This document shows, one piece after another, positions 9,701 through 18,549 of a stretch of 24,855 nt of DNA (position 1 is its first letter; each line of letters begins with the position of its first letter). Position numbers and translations under genes: made by a program. The DNA comes from Elysia marginata. Its lineage: Eukaryota; Mollusca; Gastropoda; Plakobranchidae. The notes beneath the pieces are model-generated. The model saw only the letters and a list, made by a program, of their open reading frames with translations. It was not told the origin of the DNA and did not search any database. The stretch is from NCBI GenBank assembly GCA_019649035.1, contig BMAT01002863.1:39565-64419 (forward strand). Reading direction: 5' to 3'.

Positions 9701-12700
9701 CACACACAAGCTAATTCAGAAGAGACAAGCTGCAGACAATATTCTGAGCTTGTTCAAAGTAGCGCTCTCATAAGTGCAGTATACATAGAGGAACAAGTGA
9801 ATGCTTCAAGAGCTTGACCCAGTGAAGAACACAGCTGAGGACAGGTCAACCCACCTCCGGCAAGCTCCGCGATATTAAAATCAGAGAGTGGCAGCAAGAA
9901 ATGGCCATGGACGTCGATCGCAACAAGTAACCAAAAGGCCTGTCGAATAGCTGTGATGACTGGGTTGTCTCAGGAGATCTCCTAGAATGAGATAAAAACC
10001 CCGATGACATCTAAAAAACCACCTTTAGCCATCACCCCGCTTTCGGGAAACGCGGGCGCAAATTGTTTCCTCTTAACGCACCGCTTTCCATGAATGATCC
10101 GCAACAACCTTTCAAGCCACCCCGCGTTACTAGAACGATCACTGAGTTNNNNNNNNNNNNNNNNNNNNNNNNNNNNNNNNNNNNNNNNNNNNNNNNNNNN
10201 NNNNNNNNNNNNNNNNNNNNNNNNNNNNNNNNNNNNNNNNNNNNNNNNNNNNNNNNNNNNNNNNNNNNNNNNNNNNNNNNNNNNNNNNNNNNNNNNNNNN
10301 NNNNNNNNNNNNNNNNNNNNNNNNNNNNNNNNNNNNNNNNNNNNNNNNNNNNNNNNNNNNNNNNNNNNNNNNNNNNNNNNNNNNNNNNNNNNNNNNNNNN
10401 NNNNNNNNNNNNNNNNNNNNNNNNNNNNNNNNNNNNNNNNNNNNNNNNNNNNNNNNNNNNNNNNNNNNNNGGCAGTATTTGTGATTTTATATGATTTTTT
10501 GAAAATGCACTAAAACACCGCGTTTGCAGGGAATAATGGAAGGGCTGCCCCAGCGTATATAGGGAATAATAGAGTCTGGGACTGTGCGATGTGAAAGGCA
10601 AAACATTGTCACCCAATCACCTTCAACACAACAATATATTATTGGTGGAATTGACGCTACCTTATGGAAGCAGAATAGAGCAGATCTATTTCTACAAAAA
10701 CGAAAAATACATGGACTTGACTTAAAATTAAGATGAACTTTAGCTAAAAGGCTGATATAGAGATTGAGGCCAGAGGTTTTGCGGGTTCGTCAGCCTACCA
10801 CTGTCTTACTAAACACTCCATCAACGGAAAAAAAACGAACCAAACCTTTCCAACTACTATTTAAAAGAGCAGTAACAATTTCCCTTGGATTCGGAGCAGG
10901 AGAAATGAGCAGATGTTTCATAAGGAATGAAATGCTATAAATGTATTAATAGGGCAGGGGTGGTTGAAGACCAGACTTGTAATCCGTACTTCTGTATTCG
11001 AATTTCAAGGATGTCAACTAGAAAAAGGCATATCATGGAGGCATCTGGGAGTCATGACCTAGATACGTTCTAGCCCATTTAGAGCCAGGAGTTCAAGTGC
11101 CTGAAAAACCTGCTAAAAGAGGGTTTTCTGTTCCGGGGACTTCCTGCGATCTAGATCCAAATGAATATGTTACTACATTCATTGCGAGTGGCAGTAAAAT
11201 ATTAAAAATTTTGTTTTCTTTATTATACGTTTTACCTGCCAGTAACTCCCGTCCTCTCTCTGATAGCGACTGCGCCGGGATGTTCCAGCTCATCTGACAC
11301 TGGCCCAGTTTGCTCTCGTGACATGCCACAGATGGAACCATCAGTGTCTCCCTGCCACGCCTTTACTCCAGCTGGTGTCTCCTCTCACTACGACCACGTG
11401 ACACTCCAACACCAAGCTGCTGACACAGATGTTTCTCTGTTTCCCGGTGGAGAGATCTACGGGAACAGGGGAGATGAGGAGATGGAGACCAGGGACGAGA
11501 GGAAGGTCAAGCGGAACAGAACCACATTCTCGACGCGCCAGCTGCAAGTAATAAAAGCAGTTAGATACTTGCACCATATTTATCAATAAATCGTCACCTT
11601 TAGCCTAGCTTGACCCCTTAACCCATGCCCCCTCTCTTTATTTCTCTCGCCATCATTCTCTCTGATCCCCCCCCCCCCTAGTTATTTCTCTCCTCTTTTT
11701 ATCTTAATTGAGCGTTTCCCTAGAATAGAATAGCTAATTAACAGCTAACAAAGTCACCATAATACGAGACTGAGCTTCAATTTTTTGGCTCCGTGGTGAC
11801 GCTGGACGGTCCTATATGGACTGGGTATGGGTAAGTGCTCCCGCGCGACTCTTTGGAGCGGAGGGTTTAGTAATACTATACTGCATGCCTACCTTCTAAA
11901 AGCTCAAAGCTAGTTAAGTATGTCTAACCAGACATGTGTTATAAGAAGTATATTACATAAACTAATAAAAGAAGTTTTCTAATCAGCTAACCAAACCGGG
12001 TCACAATGAGAATAGAAAGCACAGGGAAAAAATAAAAAAAAAACAACAAACAAAAAAAAAAACAGTTGTTGTTAGTTTCGTAAACTTCAACCCCTTGGGT
12101 ATTTTTAAGTTACTTTACCTAAACCGGAGATGTTGCTGGAGACGTTACAAATCTTGCAATCAATTAAAATCAGTCGGAAGTCGGACACTTTAATTTGAGA
12201 AAACGTCTTCCAAAAATCGTACATCTTTCTAAACTTTTAAGAATCTAATAACGTATTTAAAATCTAATGACGTTTTTACAATTCCAATGACGATTTAAAA
12301 ATTTAATGATATTTTTAAAATCTAATGATTTAATCTTTATAACAGATATTAATAAACTCACACTACTTTTCAAGTTGAGAGACTCAGTAGAACACATTGT
12401 CTAAAATAACAACGCCACTCATGCAAAATTCAGAGATCCGGTCCATATAGGCTGGTGGCTAGACAAAGCTATCGGTCACAGTAAATAACAAATAAATGCC
12501 CTCTGTTGCTAGGATTACCTTTACATGAAATCTTTAGGTTATCAGATATTTATAAAATGTCACCAAAAGCCCACGTTGTAATCCTTTACAAGTTTACAAT
12601 AAAAGTATTTGAATGTAGTTTGGTTATTCTCAATGTTCTCCGCCAAGACTGAGAAAAAAAAGTGTTAGAAATGAAGTCATATAGTTATATAATAGTAGAC

Positions 12701-15551
12701 CGAAAATCCCTGCAAACTTTCAACATTATTTTTTTCATTGTTCATTACAGATAACAACATTAATCTTTACTTGAGAACATGAAAAATTTAGGACAAACGA
12801 TTATTTTTTTTATCTTATAGGGCTACACAAGAAGAAGAAAATTAGGAAGTTTATGTTTTTGTATACAGTCCTTAATAACTAAGGCCTACATAAGTTTAAT
12901 AAGAATCCCTGTCCTTGGGCGAGGGTCTCCAACTTTCCCCAAGTATGGCCTAGCTTCAATACAACACAGAAACCGGATAAAGTACTTACTTGAATAATAC
13001 AACACAGTACAATTTCCAACACAAAAAAACGGATAAAGTACCTATAGAAACAATACAGCACACTATAACTTACAAAACAAACACCGGATAAAGTATCTAC
13101 TTGAACAATACAAGAAGGAACAATTTACAACAAAAAAACCGGATAAAGCATCTAGGTAAAAAATACAACACAATATAAGTCGTGAGCGAAACGAAATAAC
13201 TATAACGAAATAAGTGCTACGGCACACAAAATTCAAACATGTATGTCGAATGAAAATGTTTGTAAAATTTCAATTCGATCGATCTATTTATCCAATATTG
13301 GTCGATAAAGTTAGTCTTATCTTTTCTTATCTAGGAGCTAGAGCGAACGTTCCACAAGACACATTATCCCGACATCTTCACCAGGGAGGAGCTCGCTAAC
13401 AAAGTCAAACTTCCCGAGTCTCGCATACAGGTTTGTGGAGGCGACAAGTATGAAATAGTAGTAAAAATGCTACTTATTTAGATTCTAGCCCGTAAGTTTA
13501 TCTAAGTTTATCTTAAATAATTATCTTATTTAATCTAACAAAAGCGATTTACGAGAATATCTCCGGATTCTAGCTAGCAGCTTAAACATTTTAAAACAAT
13601 AAAAAAATTGCACCGTTTCCCATAAATCATGCCCGTTTTTTCGTTCAAAATTAACTTTAAAAAAACAAGTACGCTTGAAAATAATCTTTTTTGAAAAATC
13701 ATACAAAAATGCGTCTGATATAATTAACCGAAAAACAACGCTTATGTAGTCTAAACAATCACTAACATTTGCGCAAAGTTCAAAGTTAATGAAGAAACCA
13801 GAATTTATGTGTCAAGTGATAATCAATACAATCTTCATGTCTCCCTTGTACAGGTTTGGTTCCAGAACAGACGAGCGAAATGGAGGAAACGGGCTAAACC
13901 CTTCCAACAGTTTCCTGTGGCTTCTTCGTATGCCGTGTCGTGTCCTTTTGGGTGGCCTCCCCTGGCAGTGTTCGTAAGTCATTTTTATAGGTGACAGGTT
14001 AAGAAAAACGACCTCACTGTCTTTTAGGTAATTCCCAGAAACAGCTTAACCCGCCACCCTGTATAGGGAATAAGGTTATAAGAAGAATAGCGTCTGCCCT
14101 GTAGAAGATAACACATAAAATAACCATCTTGTATGTTGTAATATAGAAATAAACGTGAAGATTTAAATTATACTAATTGGGGGTAATAAAGAGCAATCTC
14201 AATAAAATTGATATCTAATCTAAAAATCTATTGCGTAATTGCTAAAACATTGCTTAAGATACAGAGAGTATTTCCATTTTCTTCATAAATTTTGTGTTTA
14301 CAATATTTCCTAAAACAGTCGCCAGTACAAGAATCGGCATGTCCTAGCTTTATATGAATAAATTTCACTTAGTTTAGTAACATGAAAGTTCTACCCTTGT
14401 TAAGATTATTCTACATGTATATTGATAAATTGGCCTCAGGCCTGATAACACTATTGAAAATTGAAACTGAAAATTGTTAAAGACTCATCCCTATTGAGGA
14501 AAAAGATAAGATAGGTTTATCTCTTGGGACTTTCCATGATGAAGTTAGACAGGATACCTCCTTTGAGAACTCAGAGAGTACGCAAAAAATCACAAAGGCG
14601 ATGGTTACTCAAAACTTTTGATTAAAAGTCCTATGCTTTTGTATAGTGTCATGCTTCGGTGTATTTTACTTTGAGTTGCTCTTAGTTAATTTGTTAAAGT
14701 ATTATGGGAAAAATGGATGAAAAACTAGACAAATGGTCGTTCAAATACACAAGCTATAGGTGAGTTGGTCTTTCAGGCAAATTAGTTTTATTTTGTATCT
14801 AGAAAACTTGATCCATCTCCCCATAAATCTATTTTTAAAACAATAAATGCTCGCTCGTCTTCAGATGACTTTTTTTAGTAGCATAAACTATAGTTATTTA
14901 TAAAAGAATAAACTACAGTTTGTTTTGAGTTGTCTGGCCTCACTTGCTTTTGCGAGTAGCTTAAACCAAATCATAAATGTCACGGTATATATATCATTCA
15001 AGGGTCAATATATCATTTCTGCAGCTGATTTGCAAACTATGTAGTTCACGACCGTTGCAGTATGGTGTCTAATATAGTGAGTGCGGAGAAATGGTGATGA
15101 TTGGTTTTTTTATAAGATATTGCAACCGCTTTGATTTTATTCAAAGTAAAAAAAAACTTTATTCATTAAAAAAACCCAACAAAACAACTAGTCGGCTTTA
15201 TATATAAAAAACAAACCCAACGCTCTTAACCAAGTATTGCCTACAATCAAAACCATAATTGTTTTTAGAACCAAAATTAGTAACCACTAACGATAACTCT
15301 TGATTAAATCCCCTCTCCTCCAGTCAACAGAAAGTAACCTCCCATCTTTGAGCGCTGTCTACCGGAGGTTCCCCACCCTTCTTCAGGTCGGTAACCTTTC
15401 CCTTCGAGCCGGCGCCGCCACAACGTCCATCTTGAACACACCCCACAGAGATGCTGGTCTGGCTGGGGTAACAATACCACCTGGCCGTACATCAACACCG
15501 GCATCTGTTAGGCCTACCACAGCTAGCCCTGACATAAGAGATGAGCGGTGA
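3714..15551 (+). CDS. PRD-class Q50 homeobox gene (six-exon model)
   Basis: Model: join 3714-3774, 5812-5961, 11243-11547, 13335-13430, 13854-13973, 15324-15551; 960 nt, 319 residues. Intron phases are 1, 1, 0, 0, 0, and every junction is GT-AG. The product has an eh1-like motif FSISSLLG (residues 54-61), a homeodomain at about 159-218 with RTTF at its N-terminal arm, THYPD in the loop between helices 1 and 2, and [12 protein letters not shown] in helix 3 (Q50, N51, R53). The tail is 101 residues. No paired domain and no OAR motif are seen. Known of the family: such proteins are nuclear and bind TAAT-type sites, often as dimers; eh1 motifs recruit Groucho/TLE. The subfamily is unresolved. Isx, Alx, Arx/Hbn-like and Mix-like all share parts of the sequence, and the combination of N-terminal eh1, FHKTHYPD and a short tail makes Isx one candidate. 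Least certain are the first exon and the exact 5' end. Confidence 0.8.
3775..5811 (+). other. Intron 1 of the homeobox gene (if exon 1 is right)
   Basis: About 2.0 kb, gtatgc to ctcag. It contains the SINE-like copy at 5313-5480. The rest is AT-rich with only short open frames and no recognised feature. Confidence 0.45.
5313..5480 (+). repeat. tRNA-derived SINE-like element
   Basis: A good RNA polymerase III B box, agttcgatccc (5374-5384), is preceded by a degenerate A box (about 5330-5341). The spacer reads tagcgtgtcggacttttgat, like a tRNA anticodon-arm region. The B box is followed by a non-tRNA body with ccttggggaagcagtttagcc and aaaacggatacctag. A tRNA head followed by a ccttggg..aag block and an a(a)nggntacctg block is typical of marine invertebrate SINEs. 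Ends are approximate and no clear A-tail or target duplication was found, so the copy is old. Confidence 0.6.
5812..5961 (+). CDS. Exon 2: eh1-like repressor motif exon
   Basis: A 150-bp exon between a strong acceptor (ttattttttcttacctcag) and donor (ttcag|gtaaat). It opens with two bases that complete a codon and ends with one spare base, so it is a symmetric phase 1-1 exon. It encodes residues 22-70. The key motif is [11 protein letters not shown], with FSISSLLG at residues 54-61 (5910-5933). This matches the eh1/octapeptide pattern (F-x-I-x-x-[IL]-[LM]) found N-terminal to many homeodomains, which binds the Groucho/TLE WD40 domain. No ATG is present and a stop lies upstream in frame at 5787-5789, so a preceding exon is required. 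It joins exon 3 in frame to give Val71 (G+TA). Confidence 0.72.
5962..8242 (+). other. Intron 2, first part
   Basis: AT-rich intron sequence. It holds a SINE-like copy at about 6455-6600 and a short C/A homopolymer stretch near 7866-7887. No further exon or RNA gene could be supported. Intron 2 as a whole runs 5962-11242 (5,281 bp including the assembly gap). Confidence 0.5.
6455..6600 (+). repeat. Second tRNA-derived SINE-like element
   Basis: The B box agttcgagtcc (6515-6525) matches the RGTTCRANNCC consensus. Upstream, gtggtttagcactaga resembles an A-box region about 45-50 bp away. Downstream, gtccttaagggtatttacacacatttcttcgtc resembles the ccttgggcaaggcactttacacacatttcctcg type of body seen in SINEs. 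It is diverged from the copy at 5313 but has the same architecture. Boundaries are approximate. Confidence 0.5.
8243..8470 (-). mobile_element. LINE 3' end fragment, RT C-terminus with (GAT)n tail
   Basis: On the minus strand a frame reads SECLCGN, a stop (TAG at 8385-8387), then [11 protein letters not shown], then [20 protein letters not shown] and a stop. The C-x-C-G-x(n)-QTMDHIL-x-x-C arrangement is the cysteine-rich motif found at the very C-terminus of many invertebrate non-LTR retrotransposon polymerases. The reading frame ends inside a GAT trinucleotide repeat (8248-8264 seen as CAT on +), the kind of simple-repeat 3' tail such elements carry. The internal stop and severe 5' truncation make it a dead copy. 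The clade was not determined. Confidence 0.7.
8610..9465 (+). mobile_element. Decayed LINE reverse transcriptase remnant
   Basis: Several pieces of a reverse-transcriptase ORF lie in order on the + strand but in changing frames: CTISPILF (8703-8726), MKFKLKK with IRKGK (8891-8950), [14 protein letters not shown] with DTSMKDT (about 8960-9050), [20 protein letters not shown] (9126-9188) and [17 protein letters not shown] (9319-9369). These resemble the palm-to-thumb and following region of non-LTR retrotransposon polymerases common in molluscs, cnidarians and fish. At least four frame shifts plus stops show that it is non-functional. It lies opposite in orientation to the fragment at 8243-8470, so they are probably separate insertions. 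Confidence 0.6.
9466..10148. other. Intron sequence with CA repeat and unassigned moderately GC-rich block
   Basis: A short CA microsatellite (about 9677-9709) is followed by a less AT-rich segment at about 9790-10020, with phrases such as aagaacacagctgaggacagg. That segment may be further transposon remnant, but I could not match it to a family. Sequence quality ends at the gap at 10149. Confidence 0.4.
9677..9709. repeat. CA dinucleotide repeat
   Basis: Two short runs of ACAC units interrupted by tacaccatc. A minor microsatellite within intron 2. Confidence 0.75.
10149..10470. other. Assembly gap (322 N)
   Basis: A run of 322 unknown bases. The open frames that span it are meaningless. 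The gap falls in intron 2, so it does not break the proposed coding model, but an exon or repeat inside it cannot be excluded. Confidence 0.99.
10471..11242. other. Intron 2, last part
   Basis: No gene was recognised. Two weak tRNA-like B-box phrases occur (tattcgaattt near 10998 and ggagttcaagtgcc near 11089), possibly very old SINE fragments. The end of the stretch is a pyrimidine-rich acceptor, ttttacctgccag, at 11230-11242. Confidence 0.4.
11243..11547 (+). CDS. Exon 3: linker and homeodomain N-terminal arm / start of helix 1
   Basis: The exon begins after acceptor ctgccag with two codon-completing bases (TA), matching the single spare G of exon 2. It encodes residues 72-172. After a Ser/Thr/Pro/His-rich linker (72-143) comes a charged stretch, [15 protein letters not shown]. 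It ends with homeodomain positions 1-14: [20 protein letters not shown] is the typical PRD-class N-terminal arm, with R5 contacting the minor groove. The donor is caa|gtaata in phase 0. ATGs at 11323 and 11332 lie in frame and would allow a shorter product (75 or 72 exon-3 codons) if transcription began inside intron 2. The frame is open upstream to 11206, consistent with a spliced exon rather than a start exon. Confidence 0.85.
12242..12335. repeat. 20-bp AT-rich tandem repeat, about 4.5 copies
   Basis: Units beginning near 12242, 12261, 12281, 12301 and 12319 share the pattern a(a/t)t(c/t)(t/c)aat(g/a)a(c/t)g followed by a T/A-rich half. Period is about 20 bp with several substitutions per copy. 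Confidence 0.6.
12957..13190. repeat. 55-56-bp minisatellite in intron 3, about 4 copies
   Basis: The phrase cggataaagta/ca recurs at 12974, 13030, 13085 and 13140, giving unit lengths of 56, 55 and 55 bp. Each unit continues with ctacttgaa(c/t)aatacaacacagtacaattt-like sequence and an A-rich end. A partial copy precedes the first unit (aatacaacacagaaac). Copies differ by many substitutions, so the array is not recent. Confidence 0.88.
13335..13430 (+). CDS. Exon 4: homeodomain positions 15-46
   Basis: A 96-bp symmetric phase 0-0 exon between acceptor tcttttcttatctag and donor atacag|gtttgt. It encodes residues 173-204, beginning [20 protein letters not shown] and ending with PESRIQ. L16 and F20 are helix 1 core residues and THYPD is the PRD-class signature between helices 1 and 2. 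LPESRIQ before the intron resembles Mix/Isx/Vsx-type sequences (LPE.R[IV]Q) more than the commoner LTEARVQ of Alx, Arx and Phox2. It joins exons 3 and 5 without a frame change to give a 60-residue homeodomain of normal length. Confidence 0.93.
13431..13853 (+). other. Intron 4, the 46/47 homeodomain intron
   Basis: 423 bp, gtttgt to cttgtacag. It separates homeodomain positions 46 and 47, a position shared by many PRD-class genes and therefore probably ancient. AT-rich, with no internal feature. Confidence 0.88.
13854..13973 (+). CDS. Exon 5: homeodomain recognition helix and tail start
   Basis: A 120-bp phase 0-0 exon between acceptor gtctcccttgtacag and donor ttc|gtaagtc. It encodes residues 205-244. 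[15 protein letters not shown] covers homeodomain positions 47-61: Q50 gives PRD-like (not Pax-type S50 or Otx-type K50) specificity, and W48, F49, N51 and R53 are the invariant recognition-helix residues. The basic end can serve as nuclear localisation signal. The tail begins [20 protein letters not shown], rich in Pro and aromatics, with no known motif. If the donor were unused, the frame would stop six codons later. Confidence 0.95.
13974..15323 (+). other. Intron 5
   Basis: 1,350 bp, gtaagt to ctctcctccag. A plausible branch-point sequence, ctaac, lies about 40 bp before the acceptor. AT-rich, nothing else recognised. Confidence 0.65.
15324..15551 (+). CDS. Exon 6: C-terminal tail and stop codon
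   Basis: It follows a very good acceptor, ccctctcctccag, in phase 0 and runs in the exon 5 frame for 75 codons to TGA at 15549-15551 (residues 245-319). It is clearly less AT-rich than the flanks (for example gagccggcgccgcc near 15404). The product is Ser/Thr/Pro/Arg-rich: [20 protein letters not shown] at the start, [20 protein letters not shown] near the end. No OAR/aristaless motif is present. A polyadenylation signal 55 bp past the stop supports it as the last exon. There is no family match in the tail, so certainty rests on acceptor, phase, composition and the poly(A) signal. Confidence 0.7.
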   Translation, partial: STESNLPSLSAVYRRFPTLLQVGNLSLRAGAATTSILNTPHRDAGLAGVTIPPGRTSTPASVRPTTASPDIRDER

Positions 15552-15605
15552 ATGTATGTGGGTAGTCAGTGGAGACGGGAAGAAGAAAGCATAGATTATG
15601 ATACA

Positions 15606-15611
15606 AATAAA
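15606..15611 (+). terminator. Polyadenylation signal AATAAA
   Basis: A canonical aataaa 55 bp after the exon 6 stop codon, followed by T/G-rich sequence (gtgattgtattgctgtgatt) that fits a downstream element. It predicts a very short 3' UTR, with cleavage around 15625-15640. Confidence 0.65.
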
Positions 15612-15639
15612 GTGATTGTATTGCTGTGATTAATTTCTT

Positions 15640-16355
15640 TGTTTGCGGTACAGGTTACGCAGAACTTAAATCTATGAAATCTGTCATTGCGTTACTTCAA
15701 TTGAATCTCACCCATCGACTAGAAAATCAAAAATCAAGCTGCTCTGAGCAAAATTGATTTATTTAGATATTAAAAAATTCATTGAGCAATGAATTAAGTC
15801 GGCTCTAAATGGAAATGCGCCAAAAATGCTTGCCTTTAGAAAATATTCAAACACTCAACCTATAGCAGCTTCGTTATTTTTAGCCACTTGAAGAACCATA
15901 GCGTATACTATGTGGCTGCAAACTTTCTTAAAGCGAAGCTTCTTTAGAGAAGGTAATAACTTTATTTATTATCGACAAGCAAGTGCAAAATGAAGTGAAA
16001 AAGCTCTTCAAAGGTTTAAGAATTCGGCTGTTTCAGTCTAACAAAATTTCTCGATATTGTATAAGCAAACGATATTTACAATTTTTATTGTTTTTTTTTA
16101 TTTCTTCATAAAGAAGTTCAAACGAAATTGATTGCTATTATTTGTATGAAAAAAGTATTTTCAAATGTAACTTTCATTCTTTTTTTTTTGCTTCCAATAA
16201 ATAAATCTTCGAATCATTAAATCTTGTCTAAGACTTGTGGTATTTATTATTGTCGATAAAAAGCACCAATAAAAAGTTGTTCGAATTGGAAATGCGATTA
16301 GAGCGCAAATGATCTTTCCGTTTGGAAAATTTCCTTTTCGAAGCCAATTGCTTCT
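15640..16355. other. Downstream non-coding DNA
   Basis: AT-rich, no supported gene. Several further aataaa-like strings and T-runs occur, as expected for this composition. Confidence 0.45.
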
Positions 16356-16690
16356 ATATACAGACAGAGAGAGATATAGAGAAACAGAGAGAGATAAAGT
16401 GAGAGACAGTTAGAGAGAAAAAGAGAAATTTAGAGAAAAAGCAAGAGGGAGAGAGAGAGTTAGCAAGATGGAGAACTAGATAGATTGATAAGAGATAGAG
16501 AGAGATAATTAGGGAGATAGCGTCAGAGAGACATAAAAACACAAAGATTGAAGACAGACCGTCTCTTGCAGACCAAGTCAACTCAGGGATGCAGTGTGAG
16601 AAAAGGTGTGGAATACAGATAGACGCGGACGGATAGAGACAGATGTAGAGGCGGAGTGAAGGGAGGGGTAAAGGAGACCAAAGCAAAGAC
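16356..16690. repeat. GA-rich degenerate microsatellite
   Basis: Interrupted GA, GAGATA and CAGA units, densest at 16365-16530 and trailing into a purine-rich stretch to about 16690. It is similar in composition and strand to the tracts at 600-690 and 1903-2092. The minus-strand frame here is low-complexity Leu/Ser and not a gene. Confidence 0.75.
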
Positions 16691-16699
16691 ACACAAGTA

Positions 16700-18260
16700 C
16701 AAAGGAATTAAGGCAATAGAATTATACCCATCAATGCGGTCCGGGTTCAGACAGATTTGGCAAAGTGTTGAAAAATAATAAACAATTTATTATTGGACGC
16801 TCAGTGTTGATCTGTTACATTGACAGAAAGATGAAAAATATAAGAAAACAGATGTAAATATCTTCTTTGCGAAGAATTTAAGGAGAAAAAACAGATAATA
16901 TTCTTATTACATTAATCATTTCAAAAATTTAAGCACGTTCATGTTTAGTGACCAAGAAATTTATAAATAACATTGATTATGATCTGCCAAGCAAATTATT
17001 TTTAGTTAAAGTTTGCTTCTTTGTTAGTACTTAGCTTTTTCAACTTGATGGCGAGAGGAACTTAACTTATTTCTGGGAAACTCGCATATTTTAGTATTAC
17101 AATGAAAGTACATAGATACATTGACGCAATTCTTATAAATGCATATGATATTCAGTGTGTATGCCTTGAAAGGCGATCTGGAGGCAACCTGTGCGTAACC
17201 ATATGGGATTGCTTAGGTGTTTTCAATCTTTCGATCTATATTCCGATATTGGTTTTGATGGTAATACCTTTTAATTTTCCATTGTATATGTTATTTGGGT
17301 TTGCGCAATAAAGAAATGCCGCCTTTATTTATTTTTATTCTAAAATCATTCGACACTAATAAAAAAAATTACTGTATTTAAGAGCTGGAAAGTAATCGAG
17401 AAGAAATATTTTAAAAAGATGTTTTCCTGAAATTAATAGCCCCTTGGAGTTTGGGAACAGCTCACAGAGGAAAGCTGAGTTCTGATAACTTTTCGACCCG
17501 TGCATATGTGATTTTTTTTAGTTTAATAATCCCCAGAGAAGCAAGAGCTGTAGTAACGTCAAGGTTTCTCTAACAAGCGTTTTTTTTATTTTTTTCTAAA
17601 ATCGAATTTAAAAGTGATACAATAAAAAATTAGGCAGTAGTACTTTAACCATAACAGCTAAAAAGAAAAAAAAGGAAAAACAATGGAACGACTACTAACG
17701 GGTAACAATATCTTTTATGATGAGATAAGAGAATCAAGAATGTTGTGAAACTGTTCGGTTTAAGAAACTCTCTCTTTTTATTAAACTGTTAACCCCAAAG
17801 GGAATTAATATTCAGAAATGTTAATAACTCTAGTTATTTCCCCTACATTACTTCTTGAGCCAAAAGCGTGTCCAAATTTTTTAGGAGATCTTGTGAATAA
17901 TAATGGTTTATGAAACCAGCATAAACTAGAATAGAAACAAACAAATGTCCTTGTAATGTTTCAAACAGTTACAGCCAAGATTTTCAAAGACACTGGTTTC
18001 TGACGATCTTAAATGACTTAAGAATATACCTACTTTAACGCTGAGGCTCGGTTCGTGTATTTTTCCTTGTAAATCGAACACCGCTGTTAGTATAAACTGA
18101 AATCGCTCAGACCTGTTTTAGCTACTGTGGCTTATTTTTAAAATACAATAAAATCTTGAGTTCTAAATTTGAATATAATTTAGTGAGTAATTTTAGGCAA
18201 TGACCTTAGTTACATAGCATTGCCTTGAAGGTAAATACGATCTGACCTAAATCTATGTCA
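16700..18260. other. Non-coding stretch, nothing recognised
   Basis: AT-rich DNA. The open frame at 17102-17311 has no recognisable domain or splice context. No RNA gene or repeat was identified. Confidence 0.4.
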
Positions 18261-18293
18261 CAACTTGGGACACCTTTCGCCTTCTTTCTTGCA

Positions 18294-18453
18294 GATTGCA
18301 CATCTTATTGTGTGGCAAGATAGAGACATTTTTAGGCAACTTAAATACAATGCTGTAAAAACATTTCCCATCACAAGTCCGCGCCAATGGCAAGTTTTAG
18401 GCCAGAACAATTCACAAAACAACAACTATTCGTTTCAAGCTAAAACTTCGTAG
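18294..18453 (+). other. Weak orphan exon candidate
   Basis: A strong acceptor, cgccttctttcttgcag, ends at 18293 and is followed by 52 open codons to TAG at 18451-18453. An aataaa lies about 90 bp further on (near 18545). The peptide (QLKYNAVKTFPITSPRQWQV, then Asn/Gln-rich) has no recognised domain. It could be a terminal exon of an unseen transcript or an alternative last exon, but open frames of this length arise by chance. No partner donor was identified. Confidence 0.15.
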
Positions 18454-18549
18454 ATCATTGACAGCACGAGAAATAACTCGTTTGGTTGAAAAAATATGTG
18501 ACGACATTGGCTTAAAATTTATATTTACTTGAAAACCTCTACAAAATAA

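Larger units (their letters stand above)
11548..13334 (+). other. Intron 3, interrupting homeodomain helix 1
   Basis: 1,787 bp, gtaata to ttatctag. It contains a C12 run (11667-11678), a 20-bp tandem repeat (12242-12335) and a 55-bp minisatellite (12957-13190). It separates homeodomain positions 14 and 15. No extra exon was recognised. Confidence 0.8.

Noticed and set aside
10032-10616. Open frames crossing the N run
   Set aside because: They exist only because unknown bases do not create stops.
11323-11547. Translation start at ATG 11323 as the sole start of the homeobox gene
   Set aside because: The frame is open upstream to a good acceptor at 11242, and exon 2 with an eh1-like motif joins in matching phase, so a spliced N-terminus is more likely. 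The ATG remains possible for a short isoform.
11811-12452. Possible terminal inverted repeats (cctatatggactgg and its near complement at 12439-12451) of a MITE
   Set aside because: Only about 13 of 14 bases match, no target-site duplication is visible, and a match this short within 650 bp is expected by chance in a window of this size.
13789-13977. Open frame starting at 13789 that overlaps the recognition-helix exon
   Set aside because: It reads the wrong frame of exon 5; the homeodomain frame is the one beginning GTT TGG TTC at 13854.
3714-15551. Pax gene (paired domain plus homeodomain)
   Set aside because: No paired-box sequence was seen in any exon, and homeodomain position 50 is Gln, not the Ser typical of Pax proteins.
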